The position numbers and the translations under genes were made by a program. A DNA stretch of 64,000 bases, taken from positions 1 to 64,000 of the forward strand of contig JAEUGW010000041.1 of the NCBI GenBank assembly GCA_016795565.1, in the 5' to 3' direction. Position 1 is the first letter of the stretch; every line of letters starts with the position of its first letter. This stretch comes from Opitutaceae bacterium (GTDB lineage Bacteria > Verrucomicrobiota > Verrucomicrobiia > Opitutales > Opitutaceae). Positions 43,946 through 51,577 of this stretch are shown here, piece after piece. The notes beneath the pieces are model-generated. The model was given only the letters and a program-made list of their open reading frames with translations. It had not been told where the DNA came from and searched no databases.

Positions 43946-44580
43946 ACGGCCAGGGGGTAGCGGCCGTTGACGACCAGGTTGGGGTTGCGCGCGAATGTGA
44001 ATCGCGCGGTGAAAGCGGGCGCTTCGGTGAACGGCCGGCCCTGAAACAGTCCTGTGCGAATCCACTGGCCCTCGACTTGAACGAGCACGGTGTCCTCGCG
44101 TGTCTCCAGCACGGTGAGCTTCAGCACCTCGAGCTTCTGGTGCAGCGACTTGGCCGCAAACTCCTCCGCGCTGCGCGCGATCTCTTCGCGCGCCTGCTTC
44201 AGCGCCTCCGGTAGGAACAGCTTTTCCAGCAGCTCCGGGTGGTCGCTGCCCGCGGGATTGCGCGACCACAGCGCCAGGCACGCGAGGAGCGCGTGCATCT
44301 CATGGAGTTTGCCGGCCTCCTCGAAGCCGAGGAGCGGGCTCTGGTGAAACGTCCCGGCCCCATCGAGGATGACGACGCGTTCACGCGTGCGGTAGGCCCG
44401 GATCACGAGGTAAGGCGCGATGACCGCGTAGGCCGTGGCAACGAGCGCCACCAAAAACCACAGCCGGGCTGCCACCGCATAGTCGGTGAATAATTCCAGC
44501 GGATGCCTCCGGCGGCGGGGCGCCGTGGCCGGGTCGAGCCGCACATGTGGGGCGGGAGTTTCGCGCAAGGTCTGGCTCAT
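43921..44580 (-). CDS. VirB8/TrbF-like inner-membrane protein
   Basis: A 219-residue bitopic protein: cytoplasmic Pro/Arg-rich N-terminus, one helix at about 38-58 (ARLWFLVALVATAYAVIAPYL), and a periplasmic domain of VirB8 type with a helical half and a curved sheet (LEVLKLTVLETREDTVLVQVEGQWIRTG, PAFTARFTFARNPN). It nucleates the channel. It overlaps the VirB9-like start by 25 bases. Confidence 0.68.
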   Translation of the reverse strand: MSQTLRETPAPHVRLDPATAPRRRRHPLELFTDYAVAARLWFLVALVATAYAVIAPYLVIRAYRTRERVVILDGAGTFHQSPLLGFEEAGKLHEMHALLACLALWSRNPAGSDHPELLEKLFLPEALKQAREEIARSAEEFAAKSLHQKLEVLKLTVLETREDTVLVQVEGQWIRTGLFQGRPFTEAPAFTARFTFARNPNLVVNGRYPLAVWRYELLP

Positions 44581-44582
44581 GG

Positions 44583-45641
44583 TCAGCAGGTGTTTTGCGG
44601 CGCGGGCATCCGCGTCGAGGCCAGCAGTGCGGCGACGGCTTGGTCGCCGGCAGGGTCGGACTTGGGGACACTCGCGGGTGAGACCGGGGCCGGCGGTGTC
44701 GGCGGCGGCAGCGGCGTGGGCATCGAAGGTGGCGGCGGTCCGCCGTCGGGCGGCACCTTCGCAGCTCCGCCCGCGGAGCCGACCACCGCCGCCGCGCCGC
44801 CCGTCTTGAGCGACTTGGCGAGCCAGACCACCTGCTGCAAGGTGTAGAGCTGCTGCAAGCCCTGACCGCCGCCACCCGAGAGAGGGGAACCCGAGCAGAA
44901 GAGCATCTGCATCAAAAACGGCGTCCCGAGCGTGCCGAGGACCAGCCACACGGCGGCGAACAATGCCCCCAATAGGCTGGCAAAGGACATCGCGTCGATC
45001 TCCCCGGGCCGCAATCCGTAGGCGGTCGCGAGGTTGGTGGAATACGCGGTCAGCAGGTTCCAGGTGACCAGTTCGGTGATCGCGAAGCCGACCGGCCACG
45101 CGAGCACGGCGAGCGTCTGTTGCAGATACCGCACCCCGAGGTTGTCGAGTCCCGGCAGCATGAACATCGACAGCGCGACCGGCAGGAACAGGAAGCAGAG
45201 CAGCTTCAGGATGTAGTGCAGGATGAGGAGCGGCAGCTGCAGCACGCTCGCCACGAGCACCACGAGCTTGCCCGAACCCATGAGGAACGCGCGGTAAAGC
45301 GACTCGCCCATCCGCGCGAAACTGAAGTCGTTCGCGCTTTCCGTCATGCCGTCCCGTAACAGCGCGGCGGCCTGCATCGGGTGCTCGGTGTAGCCGTGAT
45401 GGAACACCTCGGCCATCGAGAGGAACGAGTCCTCGGTGAACGCGAACCACCACGGCAGCGTGGTGGTGAATCCGACCACCAGCACCGCCCGCACAACCGG
45501 CTGCACCAGGCTGTCCTGTTCGGGCCGCGCCCGGCTGACGCGGAGCATGAGCCCCGCGACGCACACGAAATAGACCACGAACCGCAGCGACTCGGTGAGC
45601 GCCACGACGGACTCGCGGAAGCCTGGGACGAAGTTGTCCAT
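44583..45641 (-). CDS. VirB6/TrbL-like polytopic membrane protein
   Basis: A 352-residue protein with six or so hydrophobic segments (FVVYFVCVAGLMLRV, VVRAVLVVGFTTTLPWW, LVVLVASVLQLPLLILHYIL, LCFLFLPVALSMFML, SFASLLGALFAAVWLVLG) and a long Pro-rich C-terminal tail. This is the topology of VirB6/TrbL, part of the inner-membrane pore for the DNA. It lies between a tiny membrane gene and the VirB8-like gene. Confidence 0.8.
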   Translation of the reverse strand: MDNFVPGFRESVVALTESLRFVVYFVCVAGLMLRVSRARPEQDSLVQPVVRAVLVVGFTTTLPWWFAFTEDSFLSMAEVFHHGYTEHPMQAAALLRDGMTESANDFSFARMGESLYRAFLMGSGKLVVLVASVLQLPLLILHYILKLLCFLFLPVALSMFMLPGLDNLGVRYLQQTLAVLAWPVGFAITELVTWNLLTAYSTNLATAYGLRPGEIDAMSFASLLGALFAAVWLVLGTLGTPFLMQMLFCSGSPLSGGGGQGLQQLYTLQQVVWLAKSLKTGGAAAVVGSAGGAAKVPPDGGPPPPSMPTPLPPPTPPAPVSPASVPKSDPAGDQAVAALLASTRMPAPQNTC

Positions 45642-45886
45642 CAGTTGCGGCGCTCCTGCGGACGCTGCCGCTCTTCCTCGGCCTTGAGTTTTTCGAGCAG
45701 GCGCTTCTTCGCCACCTCGTCGGGCGTGTAGCTGCCGCCCCGGTCCAGCTTGATCGAATCCTGCCACGCATCGACCGGTTGCAGTCCGGCCGGCGCGACC
45801 GGACGGGGTGACCGCCGCCACATGAGCCAGCCGCCCAAGGCGATGCCGGCGAGCAGGACTAAGAGATAGACCGCCATTTTCTTCAT
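45641..45886 (-). CDS. Small single-helix membrane protein
   Basis: An 81-residue protein: one N-terminal helix (AVYLLVLLAGIALGGWLMW) then a charged helical tail rich in Lys/Glu/Arg. It overlaps both neighbours (1 and 4 bases). It may be an entry-exclusion or stabilising T4SS subunit; no family is recognisable. Confidence 0.6.
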   Translation of the reverse strand: MKKMAVYLLVLLAGIALGGWLMWRRSPRPVAPAGLQPVDAWQDSIKLDRGGSYTPDEVAKKRLLEKLKAEEERQRPQERRN

Positions 45887-46698
45887 GGGCGCGTATAGTT
45901 GGTGGGGGTGAGCCGCAGCGACCGCTGCCAGGCGTTGGCGACCGCCACCGACTGCCGTTCCTCGGCGATCTGCTTTTCCTGCAAGTCCCGCCGTTCCTTC
46001 TCGGCTTGGTTCTCGTTGAGGATCTGTGCCGCCAGCAGCTTGCCCGTTTCCTCACTGCGCCGCGCCGCGAGTCCCGCCAGCCGCCCGTTGAGCGCATCGA
46101 CCGTGGCGTGCAGCTTCTCGGTTTCCGCCTGCGTTGACGCGTTCCGCAGGTCGTTCACGGCCGCCGCCAGGTCCGTTTGCACTGCGGCGATGTCGGCGTC
46201 GGTGGCGGCCAGCACGACACCGACATTGTCGCCCTGCCTTTCGACCGCCGCGTAGCGGCGATATAGCTCCGGCTGCCGGGCAAAGCTGGCGCCCAGCGAC
46301 GTTTTATCGTCCAGAGCGCGATAGATTCCATCCGAGGTGCGCTTGAGCGAATCCACCGCATCGGACAGCCGCCGCATCGCGTCCATCGTCTCGCCGTAGG
46401 TCTTGCCAAACTCGGTTCCGCCCAAGGTGCGGCGGATCACGCGGTCACCGGCCCGGGCCGGATCGCCCATGACCTCGCGGATCATCCGCTGGGTGGCCAG
46501 CAGGTCCTCGACCTGCCTGATCTGCCGGTTCAGTTTCTCCAACTGGTCGGCCCACTGCCGCATGGTTTCGGCGTGCTGGGCGATCTGGTTGCCCTTGATG
46601 GCCGCATTGACGGCGGTGTTGGCCGGGTCGATGACAACCCATTGGGCGAAGGCCGGGCTGGTGAGGCCGGCGAGAAGGATGAGGGGAATCAGTTTCAT
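45883..46698 (-). CDS. VirB5/TrbJ-like exported protein
   Basis: A 271-residue secreted helical protein (signal MKLIPLILLAGLTSPAFA), then WVVIDPANTAVNAAIKGNQIAQHAETMRQ, the characteristic start of TrbJ/VirB5 proteins, followed by long coiled helices (EKLNRQIRQVEDLLATQR, EKERRDLQEKQIAEERQ). VirB5 localises to the pilus tip. It overlaps the following lipoprotein by four bases. Confidence 0.75.
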   Translation of the reverse strand: MKLIPLILLAGLTSPAFAQWVVIDPANTAVNAAIKGNQIAQHAETMRQWADQLEKLNRQIRQVEDLLATQRMIREVMGDPARAGDRVIRRTLGGTEFGKTYGETMDAMRRLSDAVDSLKRTSDGIYRALDDKTSLGASFARQPELYRRYAAVERQGDNVGVVLAATDADIAAVQTDLAAAVNDLRNASTQAETEKLHATVDALNGRLAGLAARRSEETGKLLAAQILNENQAEKERRDLQEKQIAEERQSVAVANAWQRSLRLTPTNYTRP

Positions 46699-46931
46699 GG
46701 GGAGTGGGGCAGGAAGATTTCCACCGTCGAAGGCACGCGCAGGGCGCCGTCCTCGAGCCGGGCGGGCTGGCGGAGTCGCACGCGGGCGGCTGGTCCCGGC
46801 GGAGTTTTCCGCTGCGCCTCCTGGGTCGCCCAATACCGCGCCTTCACCGCCTGGTTGACGGCGGCCTCGGGCCCGGCCGGATGGGCACACCCGGCGCACA
46901 GCAGCAGACTAAGCGGCAGGAGCCGACGCAT
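46695..46931 (-). CDS. Small lipoprotein (VirB7 candidate)
   Basis: A 78-residue lipoprotein with lipobox LLLCAGC and a short mature region (HPAGPEAAVNQAVKARYW). Size, position between VirB4 and VirB5-like genes and lipidation fit a VirB7-type stabiliser of the outer-membrane core. Sequence alone does not prove it. It overlaps virB4 by 23 bases. Confidence 0.62.
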   Translation of the reverse strand: MRRLLPLSLLLCAGCAHPAGPEAAVNQAVKARYWATQEAQRKTPPGPAARVRLRQPARLEDGALRVPSTVEIFLPHSP

Positions 46932-49524
46932 GGTTTGCCTCCGGTGGGGGTTGGATGTGAAGGAGCGTGCCGCATTGCGGCGGCTGCGCCGTGGGCAGGA
47001 AGTAGCACACCGACGAATGCCGGTGACCGGCCGGCTGCTGCTCTGGCAGCTGGTAGTTCGGGATTGTCTCCAGCGCGCTCTCCGGCAGCGGCAGGTCGCG
47101 CGCCAGGTCGATCAGGTCGCTGCGGTCCGCCTGCCGCATCAGGAAAAATTGTTTTGCGTTACCAATAACGGCCGAGCGCACGCGCGAGGCGCGGAACCGG
47201 GCGTATTGCTGGACGACACTGACGGCCCAGCAGTTGAATTTTCGCAGCTGGGCGTAGCTTTCCGAAACAATCGCTTCGCCGCCCGGCACGTCGAGGAACC
47301 GCGCAACCTCCTCGAAGATGATCCGCTTCCGCTGCGCCCGCGGGAGCCCGAGGATGTGCTGGCGGGCGAATCCGGAAATAAGAAGTCCCGTGGCGGTCTT
47401 CAATTCAACCGCCTGCTCCGGGATGAGCCCGAGCTCAAAATGCGCGACGCTGCGCTTTAGCGACACGTTGGTGACGCCGTCGAAGAGCCGGCCAAACTGT
47501 CCTCGCGCGGTCCACGCCCCCAGCAGGGTCGCCAGCCGGTCCGTCTCCTCCTTGGGATGTTCCGGCAGCCGGCCGTAGGCCAGCAGCTCGACGAGCGCCC
47601 CGTGCGTGGGAAAATCCTCCGGCGTCCACAGGGCACACGCCGTGTGCGTCACCAGCCGCGCGGTGGCGGGGTCCTGCGCGAACCGCGTGATGGTCACCTC
47701 GTCCAGCCGGGCGACAAATTCGAGCGTCTCCGCGTCATTCGCGTTCCGCCGGTCGCGCAATTCGGCGTAAGCCTCCAGCGCCGTCGTGCCCGCCGGCATC
47801 CGTTCGCGCCAGCGGTGGACCGCACAGGCGAGCCGCCCGGCCTCGCGCGCCTGCTCGGGATGCGCCCGCGACCAGTCCGCAAACGCGTCCTGATAGAGCA
47901 GGTGCACATACTGCGCGAGCTGCGCCTGGCGAAGGGCCTGCCGCTCCGCATCGGCTGGCTCGCCGGTCATGCGCGCCAACAACGCGACCGCGCTCGCCAC
48001 CTGGAGTTGCGTGAGCGGCAGGCCCAAAGTGTCGAGGTAGTTGAGCGTGAGCGGCGCATCGGGTTGAACCACGATGGGCGTCTCTCCCAACTCCTCGGTG
48101 TAAGATTTATAGGACAGTCCCTCCTCGACGATCAGCGTGTAGGCGTAATGCCCCGCCGTCTGGAGGAGCAGGTCGCGCATCTTCTCCGACTTGCCGGACC
48201 CGCTCATGCCGAAGACCACCGCGTGCTGCGGCGAACCGCCCACGGCGGTGCTGACGCCGACGAGGTTCCGGTTCACGCCGTCGTAAAGTGCCTCGGCTGA
48301 GTCGAGGCAGCCCGTGAACGTGCTGGAGAACGGCAGCAGGTCGGCCAGGTTGGCGTCCTCGGCATACAGGTCCCAGTCCCGGTAGGACGAATGGGTCCAG
48401 CCCGGCCAGGACCCAAAGAAGAGTTTCTTCGCCGTCGTCGGCCGCGCGCATTCATAATACTGCGCGCCGTTCATCGCGTGGATCGCCGCCTGCAGCTGGC
48501 TCACCTTGTCCCGCAGCCCCTGCCGCGTGGCATCCCACACCCGCACGACATAGCCGACCCGGAACGGCCGGGCGAAGCCGCCCGCCAGGCTCTCGATCTT
48601 GCGCTCCTTTTTCTGGAGCGCGACCCACAGAGAGTGCCGCTTTTCCCCGGCGTATTCGCCGGCCAGCCGCTCCATCGCCCGTTCCTCGCGGTGGATTTCC
48701 CCGCGCGTCTCCACGGGCGTCACGTTGACGGAGATCTGGTAGTCGAGGAAAGGCAGGCCCGTGAGAAAAGTAACCATGCCCGGCTTCGTGCCGCGCGGCC
48801 ACCGGGTCAGCACCAAGACGCAGTGGTAGTGCCCGTCGAGAAGGAAGCCGCCGTCCGGCTGGCCTACGCCGTCGGCGAGCCAGCAGTTTTCCTGGATGGT
48901 GAGGCCGGGTTCACAGGGCGGCGGACCGGCGTCGCGCCGGGCGAGTCCCGGATTGAGGAAGCGGTGCAGGCATTCGCAATGCGCCGCATCGTCCATCGGC
49001 CGGATGGGTGTCTCCGGGCCGAAGATCGCCCGCGCTGCCCCGGCAAATTCTGCAAACTGCGCCTGCAGTTCCTTGAGCAGCGTGCGGTATCCCTCCAGCA
49101 GGCTGGTTCGCGTGGCGAGATTGCCCGCGTAGGCGGTGACCTCGATGGACAGGAAGATAGCCAGCCGCTCCCGCCGCAGTTCGCGCGCGTGCATCCGCCG
49201 CCAGTAGCGGCTGAACCGCTCGTTCCGGGTCCGGCGGATCACCGGATGAGTGGTCTGCTGGGTTTCCGCGTGATACCGGAGCAGTTCGCGCCGGTAGTCT
49301 GCATCGCAGGACCACTGCACCTGCAAACGGCGTCCCGGGGTCACGAGCGCGAAGAGAGAGCGCACCTGATCCTGAAACGCATTCTTCCGCTCATTGCTGG
49401 CGCCGCGCAGGTCGGGTGACTCAATCCAGAATCCCTTCACGGCGATCGCTCCGCGCTCCAGCGAGCCGTAGAGCAGGAGGTCCTCGGCGAACACTCCGTT
49501 GGGTGCCTCGGCGTGGGGTCTCAT
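46909..49524 (-). CDS. virB4: VirB4/TraC-family T4SS ATPase
   Basis: An 871-residue ATPase that powers channel assembly and DNA transfer. N-terminal CagE/VirB4 domain (FQDQVRSLFALVTPGRR, ...), C-terminal RecA-like domain with Walker A GMSGSGKS at about 434-441, then LTLNYLDTLGLPLTQLQVASAVALLARMTGEP, and a Walker-B-like segment RIIFEEVARFLDVPGG with the final SVVQQYARF. Length and order are normal for TraC/TrbE/VirB4. The start overlaps the upstream VirB3-like gene by four bases. Confidence 0.93.
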   Translation of the reverse strand: MRPHAEAPNGVFAEDLLLYGSLERGAIAVKGFWIESPDLRGASNERKNAFQDQVRSLFALVTPGRRLQVQWSCDADYRRELLRYHAETQQTTHPVIRRTRNERFSRYWRRMHARELRRERLAIFLSIEVTAYAGNLATRTSLLEGYRTLLKELQAQFAEFAGAARAIFGPETPIRPMDDAAHCECLHRFLNPGLARRDAGPPPCEPGLTIQENCWLADGVGQPDGGFLLDGHYHCVLVLTRWPRGTKPGMVTFLTGLPFLDYQISVNVTPVETRGEIHREERAMERLAGEYAGEKRHSLWVALQKKERKIESLAGGFARPFRVGYVVRVWDATRQGLRDKVSQLQAAIHAMNGAQYYECARPTTAKKLFFGSWPGWTHSSYRDWDLYAEDANLADLLPFSSTFTGCLDSAEALYDGVNRNLVGVSTAVGGSPQHAVVFGMSGSGKSEKMRDLLLQTAGHYAYTLIVEEGLSYKSYTEELGETPIVVQPDAPLTLNYLDTLGLPLTQLQVASAVALLARMTGEPADAERQALRQAQLAQYVHLLYQDAFADWSRAHPEQAREAGRLACAVHRWRERMPAGTTALEAYAELRDRRNANDAETLEFVARLDEVTITRFAQDPATARLVTHTACALWTPEDFPTHGALVELLAYGRLPEHPKEETDRLATLLGAWTARGQFGRLFDGVTNVSLKRSVAHFELGLIPEQAVELKTATGLLISGFARQHILGLPRAQRKRIIFEEVARFLDVPGGEAIVSESYAQLRKFNCWAVSVVQQYARFRASRVRSAVIGNAKQFFLMRQADRSDLIDLARDLPLPESALETIPNYQLPEQQPAGHRHSSVCYFLPTAQPPQCGTLLHIQPPPEANHASAPAA

Positions 49525-49844
49525 GGCTCGGTCAGTCCCCGCTGTTGGATGGCACTGCGGCTGAAGGTGCCGCCGCCTAGGAGCTGTTCGATCAAGTCCC
49601 GGTCGTAGGCGGGCGGGCGGCCGTTCCGCAGGAAGACAGCCCAGGCCAGCACCAGCGCAAGCGGCGTGCCCGCCACCACCCCGGCCGTGACCCAGCCGAG
49701 GGCCAGCAATTGCCCCACGACCGCGAAGAGCGCTAGGGCCGCCACCGCCGCGATCACCACCGGCAGGTAAAGGTTGCCATCGAGTCCGAAGACCCGGCCG
49801 CGCGAATCATCCGCCGCATTCGTATCGGTGTGCCGCAGGTTCAT
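49521..49844 (-). CDS. VirB3-like membrane protein
   Basis: A 107-residue protein with two membrane segments (LYLPVVIAAVAALALFAVVG and GWVTAGVVAGTPLALVLAWAVFL) followed by PPAYDRDLIEQLL, a pattern seen in VirB3/TrbD-like proteins located just before virB4. The start overlaps nothing upstream (VirB2-like stop is one base away). Confidence 0.62.
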   Translation of the reverse strand: MNLRHTDTNAADDSRGRVFGLDGNLYLPVVIAAVAALALFAVVGQLLALGWVTAGVVAGTPLALVLAWAVFLRNGRPPAYDRDLIEQLLGGGTFSRSAIQQRGLTEP

Positions 49845-49845
49845 G

Positions 49846-50157
49846 TCAGAAACGCGGTTTGATGACGGCGTCCTCCAGCCCGAAGATCGCGAACAGGGCC
49901 GCCATGATGCTGGCCGCCGCCGCGATGATGACCCCGGCCACGATGCCGGCCTTTCCATCCGGATCGCCCTTGGCAATGGCGTTCGCCCCGGACCAGATTT
50001 TGACGATTCCCCAAATAAAACCGAACATGAACAGCACCGTGAGGGCCAGGCCGAAGCCGTCCTTCAACTGCTGGATTTGGGCCACAAAAGGCCGGGCGTA
50101 GGCCGACAGCGGCAGCGCTTTCTTCAGGCCGACTTGGAAGGAGCCGAGGGGTAGCAT
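49846..50157 (-). CDS. VirB2/TrbC-like pilin
   Basis: A 103-residue protein with two hydrophobic helices (LALTVLFMFGFIWGIVKIWSG and AGIVAGVIIAAAASIMAALFAIFG) joined by a short polar turn, as in VirB2/TrbC major pilins. The N-terminus (SFQVGLKKALPLSAYA) lacks an obvious cleavage site. First gene of the long leftward series; its start lies four bases from the operator-like motif. Confidence 0.65.
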   Translation of the reverse strand: MLPLGSFQVGLKKALPLSAYARPFVAQIQQLKDGFGLALTVLFMFGFIWGIVKIWSGANAIAKGDPDGKAGIVAGVIIAAAASIMAALFAIFGLEDAVIKPRF

Positions 50158-50160
50158 GGA

Positions 50161-50214
50161 GTAAACGACTGCACTTATATTTCAGCTTGTCAAAACAAAA
50201 CCGCTGTCGTTTAC
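50161..50214. promoter_or_regulatory. Divergent conjugation control region with two operator-like motifs
   Basis: GCAGTCGTTTAC on the minus strand (50161-50172) and AAACCGCTGTCGTTTAC on the plus strand (50198-50214) face each other in the 65-bp gap between the virB operon and the tandem-RHH gene; TTGACA (minus, 50188-50193) and AT-rich sequence lie between. A protein binding both would control both directions. Confidence 0.6.
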
Positions 50215-50222
50215 TTTCCCGC

Positions 50223-50675
50223 ATGGAAACCGCCGCCAACAAAAGGAAAGTCACCTACCGTCTTTACTCGCTGGACGAGCAGGCGCTGAAGGCCTCGACC
50301 GACGCCCTGGCCCAGCTGGCCCCCCGATTGGAATTCGACCGCTCCGACGTGATGCGCGCCTTCGTGCACCTCACCCCGGAGGTCGACCTGGAGGCCCTCG
50401 GCATCCTCCGCTCGCGCTTCGAGCGCGCCGGGGGCGCTCTGCCGCCCGAGGACAAATGCGACATTCCCCTGACCCTGCGCCTGCCCGGCAAGGACGATGG
50501 GAAAATCAAGGCGATGGCCAAGCGCCTCAAGGCCCGGGATGTCCCCACTTCCGAGGGGGAACTGGTGCGGGCCCTGGCGCACGTGAAGGTCGATTGGAAG
50601 CTGTTCCTGCCGAAGTTCACCGCCTATCTCACGGAGTTCCCCGACGGCCGGGAACTGCGCTGGAAAACGCCATGA
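50223..50675 (+). CDS. Tandem ribbon-helix-helix-like regulator
   Basis: A 150-residue protein made of two similar halves: VTYRLYSLDEQALKASTDAL...FDRSDVMRAFVHL and DIPLTLRLPGKDDGKIKAMAKRL...TSEGELVRALAHV. Each half has a strand followed by two helices, the layout of an RHH motif; a tandem protein would act like a dimer. Adjacent operators suggest autoregulation and control of transfer genes. No named family recognised. ATG 50223 follows the operator motif by 8 bases. Confidence 0.62.
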   Translation: METAANKRKVTYRLYSLDEQALKASTDALAQLAPRLEFDRSDVMRAFVHLTPEVDLEALGILRSRFERAGGALPPEDKCDIPLTLRLPGKDDGKIKAMAKRLKARDVPTSEGELVRALAHVKVDWKLFLPKFTAYLTEFPDGRELRWKTP

Positions 50676-51577
50676 GTCCCGCGGAGCGCCGGGTGCATCT
50701 GGCCGGCATGGAATCCCACCTGCGCTCCCGGCTGCTCGGTCAGGATCACCTGCTGGGCCGGGCTGCGGCCATGTTCCAGCGCGGCGAAATGGGCCTCGCC
50801 ACCTCGGGCCGTCCCCGGGGCTCCTGCTTGCTTATCGGGCCGACGGGGACCGGCAAGACCGAGCTAGTGCTGCTGAGCGGCGACTACCTCTTCGGCCCGG
50901 AAAACCGCTGTCGGTTCGACCTCTCGGAGTATGCCCGCCCCGATGCGGTGGCGCGCTTCCTGGGCGTGGACCGCAAAGACCCGGGCGATCTCGGCCGGGC
51001 CCTCCGGGGCCGCAAGTGCGGCATCCTGCACTTCGATGAGCTGGAGAAGTCCCATCCCACTCTCTGGGATATTTTCCTCCAGCTGCTCGATCCCGGCCAT
51101 GTCACCCTCGCCACCGGCGAGCGGGTATCGGTGGCGCCCTTCTACCTTTCCTTCACCTCAAACCTCGGCGGCGCCGAGGCGATGCGGATGGAGCAATCCA
51201 CCTTCGCCAGCGTTGAGCGCACCGTCCTGCGGCGGCTGACCCAAACGCTCCGCCCGGAGCTGGTCGAGCGCATCGAGGAGAAATGGGTTTTCGCCCGGCT
51301 CACCCCGGAGGTGCAGCGGGAGGTCTGCGCCCTCCGCGTCGCCGACGAACTGGGCCGGCTGCGCGCGCTCGGCCATGACGTCCAGATTTCCCGCGCCGCG
51401 TTGGAGTTCCTGGTGCGCGAGGGATTTGATCCGCATGTCGGCGCCCGCCGTCTCCGGAACACGGTCGAACGCCACCTCCGCGACGCCGTCGTGCGGGGCC
51501 TGCTCGCCCACGGTGCCGCCTGCGGCGAGATCGAGCCCGACGGGCCGGCGCCCCGCCTCAAGATTCACGTCCGGTGA
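50672..51577 (+). CDS. Clp-type AAA+ ATPase (single D2 module)
   Basis: A 301-residue protein equal to the second AAA module of ClpA/ClpB: Walker A GPTGTGKT (56-63), Walker B GILHFDELEKSHPTLWDIFLQ near 129, sensor SFTSNLGG, arginine-finger region RPELVERIEEKW and the ClpB small domain (FDPHVGARRLRNTVERHL). It lacks the N-terminal and first AAA module. It overlaps the RHH gene by four bases. A Clp-like remodeller inside a conjugation region is unusual; it may unfold the relaxase or a channel subunit. Confidence 0.82.
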   Translation: MSPAERRVHLAGMESHLRSRLLGQDHLLGRAAAMFQRGEMGLATSGRPRGSCLLIGPTGTGKTELVLLSGDYLFGPENRCRFDLSEYARPDAVARFLGVDRKDPGDLGRALRGRKCGILHFDELEKSHPTLWDIFLQLLDPGHVTLATGERVSVAPFYLSFTSNLGGAEAMRMEQSTFASVERTVLRRLTQTLRPELVERIEEKWVFARLTPEVQREVCALRVADELGRLRALGHDVQISRAALEFLVREGFDPHVGARRLRNTVERHLRDAVVRGLLAHGAACGEIEPDGPAPRLKIHVR

